A stretch of 50,894 bases of DNA from a virus: positions 1 through 50,894 of IMG/VR virus record IMGVR_UViG_3300017743_004392. One strand, written 5' to 3'. The position numbers and the translations under genes are program-made. Shown piece after piece: positions 26,151 through 32,787 of this stretch (its first letter is position 1; each line of letters starts with the position of its first letter). The notes under the pieces are model-generated. The model searched no databases. It had not been told where the DNA came from and saw only the letters and a list, made by a program, of their open reading frames with translations.

Positions 26151-26249
26151 ATGCAAGGAAAAAAAGACCAACAATATAGAGACAGTGTTTTATTTAGTGT
26201 TTTAGCTTTAATAGGGATGGGTATTACTTTGTTAATAGCATTAATCTAA
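26151..26249 (+). CDS. single-pass membrane micro-protein, 32 aa
   Basis: A 32-residue protein with a short polar N-terminus (MQGKKDQQYRDS) and one hydrophobic segment to the end (residues 13-32), so a likely single transmembrane helix. Its TAA overlaps the following ATG. No family recognised. Confidence 0.5.
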   Translation: MQGKKDQQYRDSVLFSVLALIGMGITLLIALI

Positions 26250-26404
26250 TGAAGCATAAAAAACACGATAAGATAGTAAACGATTACGAGAAAACTAAAG
26301 CTAGGCACCTGGAACAATTAGCTACTAAACAGTTAAAACATCAAGAAAAGATGGATAAACTTAAAGAAAAGCAAACTAAAGGTGGATGGTTAGATCTTTT
26401 TTAG
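26249..26404 (+). CDS. hypothetical basic coiled-coil protein, 51 aa
   Basis: A 51-residue Lys-rich helical protein (MKHKKHDKIVNDYEKTK at the start, KGGWLDLF at the end). The long charged stretch is likely one helix or coiled coil. Translationally coupled to the membrane micro-protein upstream. A promoter -7 box starts at its stop codon. Confidence 0.55.
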   Translation: MKHKKHDKIVNDYEKTKARHLEQLATKQLKHQEKMDKLKEKQTKGGWLDLF

Positions 26405-26412
26405 TATATTTA
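26405..26412 (+). promoter_or_regulatory. possible promoter -7 box (TATATTTA)
   Basis: TTTTTTAG directly followed by TATATTTA and TCGTATAATTTATT, close to the cassette core TTTTTCGTATATTTAC..TGTAATTA. The -33 position (26382-26385, GTGG) is poor, so this is a weaker member. The gene at 26431 starts 18 bases downstream. Confidence 0.4.
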
Positions 26413-26430
26413 TCGTATAATTTATTTTAA

Positions 26431-26733
26431 ATGGTAAAAACACTAAAAGTGCCCTCTAGAGAAGTATTAGAGGAAATGACTCACGAAAAAGATCTCTCTA
26501 TATCTAAAATTGTTATAGATCGTATAGCAGAGACAATTGAGAGTGAAGAAGAAATGATCCATATTATGGATATTGAAATTGATGATGAGGAAGAGATTCT
26601 TGAGGTTAAATTACCCAAAACCGAATTCCAACAAGCATTAGAGAGAAACCTTGTAATCCATGAACTACACGAGGATTATGAGAATTGTACCAAAATCAAA
26701 AGTTTACTTAATAAGTTTTATAATGAGCGTTAA
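26431..26733 (+). CDS. hypothetical acidic protein, 100 aa
   Basis: Not recognised. A 100-residue acidic, helical protein (EEEMIHIMDIEIDDEEEILEV in the middle). The N-terminal basic stretch VKTLKVPSREVLEEM is followed by a helix, suggesting a dimeric alpha-helical protein. It overlaps the next small gene by eleven bases. Confidence 0.65.
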   Translation: MVKTLKVPSREVLEEMTHEKDLSISKIVIDRIAETIESEEEMIHIMDIEIDDEEEILEVKLPKTEFQQALERNLVIHELHEDYENCTKIKSLLNKFYNER

Positions 26734-26854
26734 TTCAAACAAACAAACACACGAGGCATACACAGAATGGCTAGAATGGGCAAGGAAGAGGAAAATTATT
26801 ACGAAGAGGAAAAAGGGGAGACCTATAGTACCAATGCAATGGACCCAGTCCTAA
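26723..26854 (+). CDS. hypothetical basic protein, 43 aa
   Basis: A 43-residue protein with a helix (TEWLEWARKRKIITKRKKG) and the end RPIVPMQWTQS. The gene overlaps neighbours at both ends in a different frame, which fits the tight packing here. No family recognised. Confidence 0.45.
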   Translation: MSVNSNKQTHEAYTEWLEWARKRKIITKRKKGRPIVPMQWTQS

Positions 26855-26991
26855 GTACTCCATCTGATACTTTATTAAATATGACCCAACAGGATTTCGA
26901 GTTTATTATGGCTACAAATCCTTTTATTTTAAAACATCTGTGTGTGGCTGCCTCCTTGGAAATGTCCGAGGAGGATGATCTCCTAAATTAG
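26839..26991 (+). CDS. hypothetical protein, 50 aa
   Basis: A 50-residue helical protein starting at ATG 26839 (MDPVLSTPSDTLLN). An in-frame ATG at 26767 would add 24 charged residues but would overlap the preceding gene by 88 bases, so the later start is preferred. Its last four bases overlap the end of a minus-strand gene. Confidence 0.45.
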   Translation: MDPVLSTPSDTLLNMTQQDFEFIMATNPFILKHLCVAASLEMSEEDDLLN

Positions 26992-27146
26992 AAATCGTCT
27001 GAATGAACATGATCATGGATTCCATTAATGTTACATCCTTGATGGTAACAGTTATGTGTATTTGTATCGTTTGCAATTAGATTAGAGGTACCACATCCAC
27101 AAGTGGTCAACATTAAAATAATAAAAAATATTAAGCGTTTGTTCAT
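26988..27146 (-). CDS. small predicted lipoprotein (minus strand)
   Basis: A 52-residue protein read on the minus strand from ATG 27146-27144 to the TAA whose complement is at 26988-26990. The start MNKRLIFFIILMLTTCGCG is a textbook lipoprotein signal peptide with Cys at 16 (or 18); the mature part is rich in His, Cys, Asn and Asp (HNCYHQGCNINGIHDHVHSDD), suggesting metal binding or a disulfide. It is isolated on the minus strand among plus-strand genes, opposite a region with no plus-strand gene. TATAAATA lies seven bases upstream (27161-27154). Signal peptide quality is the main evidence that it is real. Confidence 0.6.
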   Translation of the reverse strand: MNKRLIFFIILMLTTCGCGTSNLIANDTNTHNCYHQGCNINGIHDHVHSDDF

Positions 27147-27201
27147 AGGGGTTTATTTATACATATTAACGTCATATGTGTCATGTCAAAGACATATTAA
27201 A

Positions 27202-27215
27202 ACGTCATATGACGT
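27202..27215. promoter_or_regulatory. 14-bp perfect palindrome, likely operator
   Basis: ACGTCATATGACGT is its own reverse complement. It ends two bases before the TTTG -33 element of the promoter at 27217. A partial copy, ACGTCATATG, occurs upstream at 27169-27178. Location between divergent genes (27146 minus, 27271 plus) fits a repressor or activator site. Confidence 0.5.
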
Positions 27216-27216
27216 C

Positions 27217-27248
27217 TTTGGAGGTGCCAAATACTTTTCGTATATTTA
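27217..27248 (+). promoter_or_regulatory. promoter, TTTG-N20-TATATTTA
   Basis: TTTG at 27217-27220, 20 bases, TATATTTA at 27241-27248, followed by GGTATAATAAAAAT. It matches the Bacteroidetes promoter pattern and the phage cassette. It should drive the 27271 micro-protein and the genes after it. Confidence 0.7.
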
Positions 27249-27270
27249 GGTATAATAAAAATTTAAAACC

Positions 27271-27345
27271 ATGTACCAATTTATAGCTTTGCTATGCATA
27301 ATTTCGCTTGTAGTGCTATTTGCATCAAAACCCCCTAAACAATGA
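27271..27345 (+). CDS. membrane micro-protein, 24 aa
   Basis: A 24-residue peptide, mostly one hydrophobic helix (QFIALLCIISLVVLFAS) with a KPPKQ tail. It is the first start codon after a clear promoter, and its stop overlaps the next ATG (ATGA), which supports it despite the small size. Function unknown. Confidence 0.5.
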   Translation: MYQFIALLCIISLVVLFASKPPKQ

Positions 27346-27566
27346 ACACAGAAGATACATTAAAAAAGATTGTTGAGATTGCTACTGATACTGCTATTGT
27401 GACGACTGGGGCTAGTATTTTAAAGAAATTGAATGATTTTCTCACGGAAGCAAAAACACATGAAAAAACATTTGATTTTAGAGCGGGTTATCTCCAAGCC
27501 ATTACGGACGCTACAGCTGCAGTTACTTTAGTTGTAAATGAAAAACATAGTATGAAAAATGAGTGA
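27342..27566 (+). CDS. hypothetical protein, 74 aa
   Basis: Not recognised. A helical protein with an Ala/Thr-rich centre (IATDTAIVTTGASILKKLN) and a second Ala-rich helix (AITDATAAVTLVV). It might be membrane-peripheral. It overlaps both neighbours by four to eight bases. Confidence 0.6.
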   Translation: MNTEDTLKKIVEIATDTAIVTTGASILKKLNDFLTEAKTHEKTFDFRAGYLQAITDATAAVTLVVNEKHSMKNE

Positions 27567-27873
27567 AAAAAGAGGACATACCGAAAAACTCAAGTATGAT
27601 TTCAACTCCGCTAGATGCTGTGAAATCCAACTAGGAGGGAAATGGCATAGAGTTACTGCTAGAGAATTTAGATCATTTCACGGACCCAGAAGAATATTGA
27701 ACGTGGATAATCCAACAAGTGTTTTTTATCAAGAGTATAATGGTCCTGTTTATCTATTCGGCACAAATAAAATTGTTAGGGATTCTCAAAAAACAGATGG
27801 AGTTAACTTTGAAAATGGAGAAGATCCTCGTACATTCGGTACACGAAGAAAACATGAGAACATAACCGTATAA
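27559..27873 (+). CDS. hypothetical protein, 104 aa
   Basis: Not recognised. A basic beta-rich protein with FNSARCCEIQLGGKWHRVTAREFRSF and the segment YNGPVYLFGTNKIV, suggesting a small barrel. Overlaps the previous gene by eight bases. Followed by TATAAATA at 27878. Confidence 0.6.
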   Translation: MSEKRGHTEKLKYDFNSARCCEIQLGGKWHRVTAREFRSFHGPRRILNVDNPTSVFYQEYNGPVYLFGTNKIVRDSQKTDGVNFENGEDPRTFGTRRKHENITV

Positions 27874-27877
27874 TATT

Positions 27878-27885
27878 TATAAATA
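27878..27885 (+). promoter_or_regulatory. TATAAATA, possible T4-type late promoter
   Basis: A perfect TATAAATA in a 16-base gap, four bases before the ATG at 27890. If used as in T4, transcription would start at or inside the gene, giving a leaderless message, so this may only be an AT-rich initiation region. Confidence 0.25.
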
Positions 27886-27889
27886 AAAA

Positions 27890-28102
27890 ATGGGCAAACC
27901 AGATCCAAAATATTACACAGCATTTAGAAAGTACCTTAGAGAAGGTATGGAAGGTGGACAATTAGGTGCTGATGTTGTTAGCTACATTGAATCTATAGCT
28001 TATAATGTCAGAAGAGGGGATAGAAGATTTTTTGAGGAGGACTTTGATTGGGAACAAGATTTCCAAGACTATCTCTCCCAAGATGTAGACTTCCCGGATT
28101 AA
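27890..28102 (+). CDS. hypothetical acidic protein, 70 aa
   Basis: Not recognised. A 70-residue acidic protein with YYTAFRKYLREGMEGGQ at the start and repeated Asp/Glu and aromatic residues at the end (EEDFDWEQDFQDYL). Highly acidic C-terminus may mimic nucleic acid or bind a basic partner. Confidence 0.6.
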   Translation: MGKPDPKYYTAFRKYLREGMEGGQLGADVVSYIESIAYNVRRGDRRFFEEDFDWEQDFQDYLSQDVDFPD

Positions 28103-28112
28103 ACTCTACTAG

Positions 28113-28460
28113 GTGGATTTATTTAAACTAGTTATGGGGTGTGTTCTGTTTGTTTTGGGTCAAACAGGAGCTTGGTACCAATCAAACTTACAATTTTTTA
28201 ATAGTTGGGCCAAGGCACACCCTATCTTATTATCAGTAGTTTTAGGTATTCCTATTTCATACCTTTATATTATTGCTTCCCAATACACATTTCAAGCATT
28301 TAATGGTGATTTATGGCCTACTAGACTACTAGCATTTGCAATGGGTATACTAGTATTTACTATTTTAACCTGGGTGCATTTAGATCAAGGCATTACTATG
28401 AAGACAGCAGTATCATTGATGCTAGCAACTACAATCGTTTTAATACAAGTATTTTGGTAA
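28113..28460 (+). CDS. four-helix integral membrane protein
   Basis: A 115-residue protein with four hydrophobic segments (about residues 3-22, 36-55, 71-90, 98-115). Size and helix number resemble small multidrug-resistance-type proteins, but I see no conserved Glu in helix 1, so no transport role is claimed. Starts with GTG at 28113; an ATG at 28134 would cut into helix 1. Its stop overlaps the next gene. Confidence 0.65.
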   Translation: MDLFKLVMGCVLFVLGQTGAWYQSNLQFFNSWAKAHPILLSVVLGIPISYLYIIASQYTFQAFNGDLWPTRLLAFAMGILVFTILTWVHLDQGITMKTAVSLMLATTIVLIQVFW

Positions 28461-28639
28461 CATTCAAGTGGTTAGATAAAACATATGAAATCCTTGGTGA
28501 ACGGAAAGAACAACTACTAAGAGATTTTCAACATTGTGAGGAAATAAAAGATTACGGAACAATCAATAATAGAATAATAAAAGGAACCAAATGGGGTTGG
28601 TTGAAAGACCTCAATAATTTAAAACAAACAAATAAATAA
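28454..28639 (+). CDS. hypothetical protein, 61 aa
   Basis: A 61-residue protein with an alternating-charge helix (YEILGERKEQLLRDFQHCEEI). It begins at a TTG inside the end of the previous gene (no ATG in frame) and its TAA overlaps the lipoprotein ATG by one base. Not recognised. Confidence 0.5.
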   Translation: MVTFKWLDKTYEILGERKEQLLRDFQHCEEIKDYGTINNRIIKGTKWGWLKDLNNLKQTNK

Positions 28640-29856
28640 TGACAAACTCAGTTACAAAATGGGGTATAGCAGTAGCGATCCTTACAATGTTAGGTTGTGA
28701 AAAAGATAATTCAAGTAATAATACACCTCGACCACCACTTTCTAACATAATTAAATCAGGTCAAATCACAGCAGATGAAACATGGGATTCAACCTCCGTA
28801 ATTCAACTTGATGGGAGGGTAGTAGTTACAAACGGAGCCACTCTTACTATTAAACCCGGAACTATTATTAAATCATCTGCGGGTCAAGAGGCAAATGCAA
28901 CTAATTTAATTATAACTAGAGGTTCAAAAATTATGGCTGAGGGTACTCCTAATGCGCCAATTATTTTTACTTCAATTGCTGATGCAATCCAACCTGGGGA
29001 GATTGTATCTTCTAACCTTAACTCTACCTATAGTGGTTTATGGGGTGGGTTACTTATCTTAGGTAAAGCTCCTATTTCAGCTCAAGGTGATGTTATATCA
29101 ACTCAAATTGAAGGTATCCCCCCATCTGATACTAGTGGTTTATATGGAGGAAATGACTCACTAGATAACTCAGGAGTATTAAAGTATGTATCCATCAGAC
29201 ATGGAGGTGCTTTAATTGGAGCAGGAAACGAAATTAATGGTCTAACACTTGGTGGAGTAGGTAGTGGTACTACTATAGAAAATATAGAGGTAGTAGCTAA
29301 TTTTGACGATGGAATAGAGTTTTTCGGTGGAAATGTAAATTGCACTAATCTACTAGTATGGCATCAGGGAGATGATGCATTTGATATTGACCAATCCTAT
29401 AGTGGAACTATTAATAATATTGCTTACTTTGCAAATAATGCTTCTGATCATGCCCTAGAAATTGATGGTCCTGAGGGTTCAATGGATGGTTCATTTACTC
29501 TTACTAATGGAACATTCATCGGTGACTCTACCTTTAGTGGAGAGTATGCTGACTTTAGAGATGGGGCTATGGGTACTCTTACTAATTTATGTTTCGAAGA
29601 CTTTTCGAGTGATGCTGATGTAGAAATAGATGATAATACTACCTCAGATAATTATAAAAATGGTAAACTAGTATTTAATTACCCCTGGGAGTTCAGGTCA
29701 ACTCAGACTTTTAAGGACATTTTTAAAGATAATTCAGACAATGGAGATGCGTTCCAGGACTCCTCATTTGTATTCTTCACCAAGACAACTTCAACAGGTG
29801 CTAATATGGGACCATTTGTTGGATGGACTTGGGGAAGTATTGTATTTAGTTTCTGA
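28639..29856 (+). CDS. surface lipoprotein with right-handed beta-helix
   Basis: A 405-residue secreted protein. The signal peptide (VTKWGIAVAILTMLGC) ends in a lipobox with Cys20, followed by EKDNSSNN, an acidic/Lys stretch like the lipoprotein export signal of Bacteroidetes that sends proteins to the cell surface. The mature part has repeated glycine/asparagine turns and short strands (GATLTIKPGTII, GGLLILGKAPI, SGVLKYVSIRHGG, NIEVVANFDDGIEFFGG, NCTNLLVWHQGDDAFDID), typical of a parallel beta-helix seen in Bacteroidetes cell-surface proteins. It looks host-derived. A role in host-surface change or blocking superinfection is inference. Confidence 0.82.
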   Translation: MTNSVTKWGIAVAILTMLGCEKDNSSNNTPRPPLSNIIKSGQITADETWDSTSVIQLDGRVVVTNGATLTIKPGTIIKSSAGQEANATNLIITRGSKIMAEGTPNAPIIFTSIADAIQPGEIVSSNLNSTYSGLWGGLLILGKAPISAQGDVISTQIEGIPPSDTSGLYGGNDSLDNSGVLKYVSIRHGGALIGAGNEINGLTLGGVGSGTTIENIEVVANFDDGIEFFGGNVNCTNLLVWHQGDDAFDIDQSYSGTINNIAYFANNASDHALEIDGPEGSMDGSFTLTNGTFIGDSTFSGEYADFRDGAMGTLTNLCFEDFSSDADVEIDDNTTSDNYKNGKLVFNYPWEFRSTQTFKDIFKDNSDNGDAFQDSSFVFFTKTTSTGANMGPFVGWTWGSIVFSF

Positions 29857-29858
29857 TT

Positions 29859-30020
29859 ATGGCAAGAAAGAAACTTAAAGTATTTAAAGAATACTGTGAT
29901 CCTTTTATTTATTGCATTAATAGGGACATTAAATATTCTAGAGTAGTAAAACATGATTGCTCAGAAGGTTCTAGAGATTGGTATGTAGTTCTAAAAAATG
30001 GGAAAGTATTAAAAGAATAA
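29859..30020 (+). CDS. hypothetical basic protein, 53 aa
   Basis: A 53-residue Lys/Arg-rich protein starting MARKKLKVFKEYCDPFIY and ending KNGKVLKE. Two Cys and mixed strands suggest a compact fold. Two bases after the lipoprotein stop. Not recognised. Confidence 0.55.
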   Translation: MARKKLKVFKEYCDPFIYCINRDIKYSRVVKHDCSEGSRDWYVVLKNGKVLKE

Positions 30021-30032
30021 GTATGAATAAAA

Positions 30033-30119
30033 ATGGACCACTTAGATGCACTAATAGTTGCATTCCTAGCTTACACTGCAGTTACCTATTTAAGATATTT
30101 CTTTAAGAAAAATCTTTGA
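30033..30119 (+). CDS. membrane micro-protein, 28 aa
   Basis: A 28-residue peptide with one hydrophobic segment (ALIVAFLAYTAVTYL) and a basic end (RYFFKKNL). A second, overlapping small frame from ATG 30023 is possible but encodes no recognisable feature. Its TGA is part of the start of the promoter cassette that follows. Confidence 0.4.
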   Translation: MDHLDALIVAFLAYTAVTYLRYFFKKNL

Positions 30120-30124
30120 TGGTC

Positions 30125-30155
30125 TTTGGGGGTTAAGTTTATCTTCGTATATTCA
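30125..30155 (+). promoter_or_regulatory. promoter cassette, TTTG-N19-TATATTCA
   Basis: GATGGTC then TTTG at 30125-30128, GGGGTTAAG, TTCG, TATATTCA at 30148-30155 and CGGAGTAAATTAAAAACCCAA before the ATG at 30180. Member of the repeated cassette family. Confidence 0.8.
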
Positions 30156-30179
30156 CGGAGTAAATTAAAAACCCAAGAC

Positions 30180-30407
30180 ATGAAAAAAGCAACTAGAATT
30201 GACAATCTTCATCAAGCAATAGAACTCATTCACGAGGCAGTTGGATTGATTAGATGGTCAGTTGATGGAACCGAGGAGGAAGGAATGGCAAACGCCTATA
30301 TTATTCCTCATCTGGAAAATTGGGCTGAAGGAAACAATCCATACGACCACTCCCTTCCTAGAATTATTGAAAATCTAGAGAACGAATACGAAGACCCCGA
30401 AGATTAA
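30180..30407 (+). CDS. hypothetical protein, 75 aa
   Basis: A 75-residue acidic helical protein (RIDNLHQAIELIHEAVGLI, ending NEYEDPED). The ATG at 30180 is chosen because the promoter -7 box lies at 30148-30155; the longer in-frame version would begin upstream of the transcript. Not recognised. Confidence 0.65.
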   Translation: MKKATRIDNLHQAIELIHEAVGLIRWSVDGTEEEGMANAYIIPHLENWAEGNNPYDHSLPRIIENLENEYEDPED

Positions 30408-30419
30408 TCTTTGAGGGTC

Positions 30420-30450
30420 TTTGTTGGTTAAGAGATTCTTCGTATATTCA
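30420..30450 (+). promoter_or_regulatory. promoter cassette, TTTG-N19-TATATTCA
   Basis: CTTTGAGGGTC, TTTG at 30420-30423, TTGGTTAAGAGATTCTTCG, TATATTCA at 30443-30450, then TGGAGTAAG and an A-rich leader with AAAAAACCCAAATT before ATG 30482. Confidence 0.82.
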
Positions 30451-30481
30451 TGGAGTAAGTTAAAAATAAAAAACCCAAATT

Positions 30482-30985
30482 ATGCTTAAAAATTTCAAGA
30501 ACGGTTATGCTGTATGTGGTAATGATGAAACTGCCAAGCGTGAAAAGAACGATTGTGTGGTTAGAGCAATTGCCAATGCCTGTGATATCAATTATGAGCA
30601 AGCTCATGCCTTTGTAAAGGAAAAGTTTGGTCGTAAAGATGGACAAGGGACTTTAATGTTTAATCATGTTCTAAAGGAACTGAAAACAGTTCAATTTGAA
30701 CAAGTTGGTCAGTTGGATCTGTTCAATCCCACCAATGAAAGACAAATCAAGCACCTTGGTGATTGTCCTAAGTTTGGTGGCACATTGCGAAATCCAAAAT
30801 ACAAGCACAAGCCTGTTGCTTATACTGTCAAAGAGTTTGCCCGTCGTTTTAAGAAAGGCAATTTCATCTTGCAAGTAAACAAGCATGTCTTGGCAGTTAA
30901 GGATGGAGTGATTGTGGATAACAAGAACTACCAAACAGATGGTTATCGTCGTGTTGTAGAAAGTGCATTTCAAATTACTGTGTAA
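30482..30985 (+). CDS. papain-like cysteine protease-fold protein (putative)
   Basis: A 167-residue protein with KNDCVVRAIANACDINYEQAH at about residues 22-42, in which Asn-Asp-Cys at a helix start resembles the Cys nucleophile of papain-fold/NlpC-like enzymes, and HVLAVKDGVIVDN near 140-152, giving a His and Asn/Asp for a Cys-His-Asn triad. It may cleave a peptide or isopeptide bond, or deconjugate a host modifier. Its codon use is richer in G/C (GCC, CAAG) than the neighbouring late genes. The catalytic reading is inference from motif positions. Confidence 0.55.
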   Translation: MLKNFKNGYAVCGNDETAKREKNDCVVRAIANACDINYEQAHAFVKEKFGRKDGQGTLMFNHVLKELKTVQFEQVGQLDLFNPTNERQIKHLGDCPKFGGTLRNPKYKHKPVAYTVKEFARRFKKGNFILQVNKHVLAVKDGVIVDNKNYQTDGYRRVVESAFQITV

Positions 30986-31177
30986 ATGGAACAGGGAAAA
31001 CGTTTTAAAGGAGAAGTAGGGGAAATAGTAAAACACTGTGGTGTCAAGGCTAAAATTACTAGCATTAGTTGGTGTAGCTATACAAAACAATTCTTGTATA
31101 ATATTCAAGAGTTAAGATCCCCATTTTATCGAGTTCAGGCAGTAGGTGCTTTATGGGGGGCTTTAGAAAAGTATTAA
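30986..31177 (+). CDS. hypothetical protein, 63 aa
   Basis: A 63-residue protein with FKGEVGEIVKHCGVKAKITSISW, which looks like a small beta barrel. It starts with the ATG directly after the previous stop and is followed by ATG 31181 three bases later. Not recognised. Confidence 0.6.
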   Translation: MEQGKRFKGEVGEIVKHCGVKAKITSISWCSYTKQFLYNIQELRSPFYRVQAVGALWGALEKY

Positions 31178-31180
31178 GTA

Positions 31181-31624
31181 ATGGCATTGTGGGAATTTTC
31201 AAATCAGAACAAACACGGGAATTGGAGGTCCCGTGTTGTGTTCGTTCCTGAAGGCAAATCGTTCTCAATTCCTAAAGGGTTTGGGAACGTTTGTGCTTCT
31301 AGATTCAAGTATGTCCATAGACATCCTATCTTACCTCCTGTTTTAACAACAGGTCAAGATGGAAACAAATACATAATCCCAGGATCGACTAAAGTGCACC
31401 CACAAACAACACTAAAGGACATCAAATGGGAGAAACCACCCATTGTAAAAATTGAACGTAAAACAGAGAAATTCGAGTTCACATCGAGTTCTGATCCGAA
31501 TGTGACCTACATTACTAAAATGTATACAACGGGGTCAAACGTAAGTTACGCGTGCAATTGTCCTGGAGTTTGGCGGTCCAAGGATAAGAAATGTAAGCAT
31601 ATTAAATCGCTAGAAAATGGGTAG
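31181..31624 (+). CDS. SWIM zinc-finger protein (putative)
   Basis: A 147-residue protein. The C-terminus has C-N-C, twelve residues, C-K-H (YACNCPGVWRSKDKKCKH, about residues 124-141), which fits the SWIM zinc-finger pattern CxC-xn-CxH used for DNA or protein binding. The rest is basic and beta-rich (SRVVFVPEGKSFSIP). Role unknown; no SWI2 helicase or transposase domain is attached. Confidence 0.6.
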   Translation: MALWEFSNQNKHGNWRSRVVFVPEGKSFSIPKGFGNVCASRFKYVHRHPILPPVLTTGQDGNKYIIPGSTKVHPQTTLKDIKWEKPPIVKIERKTEKFEFTSSSDPNVTYITKMYTTGSNVSYACNCPGVWRSKDKKCKHIKSLENG

Positions 31625-31757
31625 GAAGGACACTAAAGACGAAAGAGCAGGAGCTCAACAGGTGCGTAGACGAACTATTACCAAGATCATCCCAGATAAA
31701 AGGAACAAGGAACGAGAAAATCAAATTAAAAAAGACATTCGAAAAGAAAATCTTTGA
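31617..31757 (+). CDS. hypothetical basic protein, 46 aa
   Basis: A 46-residue, strongly basic protein (starts MGRKDTKDERAGAQQ; contains DKRNKERENQIKKDIRK). Overlaps the SWIM gene by eight bases in another frame. Its TGA coincides with the 5' end of the next promoter cassette (CTTTGAGGGTC). Confidence 0.5.
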   Translation: MGRKDTKDERAGAQQVRRRTITKIIPDKRNKERENQIKKDIRKENL

Positions 31758-31762
31758 GGGTC

Positions 31763-31793
31763 TATGATGGTCTAAATATTTTTCGTATATTTA
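31763..31793 (+). promoter_or_regulatory. promoter cassette, TATG-N19-TATATTTA
   Basis: GAGGGTC, TATG at the -33 place (31763-31766), 19 bases ending TTTTTCG, TATATTTA at 31786-31793, CCCTGTAATTAAAAACCCAATT before ATG 31816. Confidence 0.78.
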
Positions 31794-31815
31794 CCCTGTA
31801 ATTAAAAACCCAATT

Positions 31816-32553
31816 ATGAACAAAGTAAAATTAGTGACACTTAAGGATGTCAAGTTCAACAAAGACTTGTTTGTTCCTATGAAAACAGGAACCAAGGTTG
31901 ATGAGATGTTCTCTTCCGATGGTGGTTTGATGCCCGCCACAAACACAATCCTCACCGGTGATCCAGGTGCAGGTAAGACAACCGTGTTGTTAGATATTTT
32001 GGGGGATTTGCAAGCCAAGGGCAAAAAGGTTTTGTTCGTGTCTGCAGAGATGAACCAAATTGACATGCACGGTTATGTAAAACGATTCCCAAAGTTTGGT
32101 AAGATTCCAACTTTGTTTCTAGGGGATTATGGTGAGTTTCCAAAGCAAGCAGTTGAATCAGTCCTCAATGAGGGTTGGGATGCTGTTGTAATGGACAGTT
32201 GGGCAGAGGTTTCTGAGCAACTCAAAGGTGCTTCTTCCAGTTATATGTCCGAAACAAAAGCCGATTCCATTATTTTGAGTTGGTTAGAGGAACACAACAA
32301 TGGTAATAATAAAGCCAAAAAGAACACAGCATTTCTAGTGGTCCAACAGATTACTAAGGGTGGTAAGTTCACAGGTTCAAATCGTTTGAAGCACATGACT
32401 ACAGCAATGGGTCATATTGAGTTTAAGAACGAAGTCCGTTCATTGTATTTTTCCAAGAACCGGAGAGGTGGTCGTATGGATAAGCTCAATTTCCACTTGG
32501 CGGCTTCAAACAAAGTAGGTTACACAAGTTTCACTTCAGCAAACGAGGAATAA
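31816..32553 (+). CDS. RadA/Sms-like RecA-fold ATPase
   Basis: A 245-residue ATPase. Walker A GDPGAGKTT at 48-56, VLFVSAEMN, Walker B AVVMDSW, the VVQQITKGGKFTGSNRLKHM segment and the KNRRGG motif correspond to the RadA/Sms ATPase core (in RadA: ITKxG-x-(A/G)GP-x-x-LEHM and KNRFG). The N-terminal zinc finger and C-terminal Lon-like domain of cellular RadA are missing. It may drive branch migration or D-loop processing in recombination-dependent replication. A DnaB-like helicase ATPase is less likely because KNRFG-like and ITK motifs are present. Codon use is richer in G/C than the sugar genes. Confidence 0.8.
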   Translation: MNKVKLVTLKDVKFNKDLFVPMKTGTKVDEMFSSDGGLMPATNTILTGDPGAGKTTVLLDILGDLQAKGKKVLFVSAEMNQIDMHGYVKRFPKFGKIPTLFLGDYGEFPKQAVESVLNEGWDAVVMDSWAEVSEQLKGASSSYMSETKADSIILSWLEEHNNGNNKAKKNTAFLVVQQITKGGKFTGSNRLKHMTTAMGHIEFKNEVRSLYFSKNRRGGRMDKLNFHLAASNKVGYTSFTSANEE

Positions 32554-32569
32554 ATTAAAAAACACAACT

Positions 32570-32782
32570 ATGGATTTGACAACAATTTACAATGAGGCTC
32601 GCACCCTAGTGGATTCAAATAAAATGGATGAAGCTAGAGATATGTGTGATTTGGGGATACTAAAAGTTGCCCAACATCGAATGGAAGGTATCCAAGTAGA
32701 AGAAAAAATTGAACGCATAAAAGTGGGTGTTTGGTTAGAACGGTTCTGGTTTTTGCTAGAAAATAATAATCTTCTTCTTTGA
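32570..32782 (+). CDS. hypothetical helical protein, 70 aa
   Basis: A 70-residue, helix-rich protein: TTIYNEARTLVDSNKMDEARDMC resembles a single TPR-like helix pair. The stop (TGA) forms the beginning of the following promoter cassette. Not recognised. Confidence 0.6.
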   Translation: MDLTTIYNEARTLVDSNKMDEARDMCDLGILKVAQHRMEGIQVEEKIERIKVGVWLERFWFLLENNNLLL

Positions 32783-32787
32783 GGGTC

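Noticed and set aside
30671-31108. 145-codon minus-strand frame
   Set aside because: Overlaps the papain-like gene fully and has no promoter or recognisable feature.
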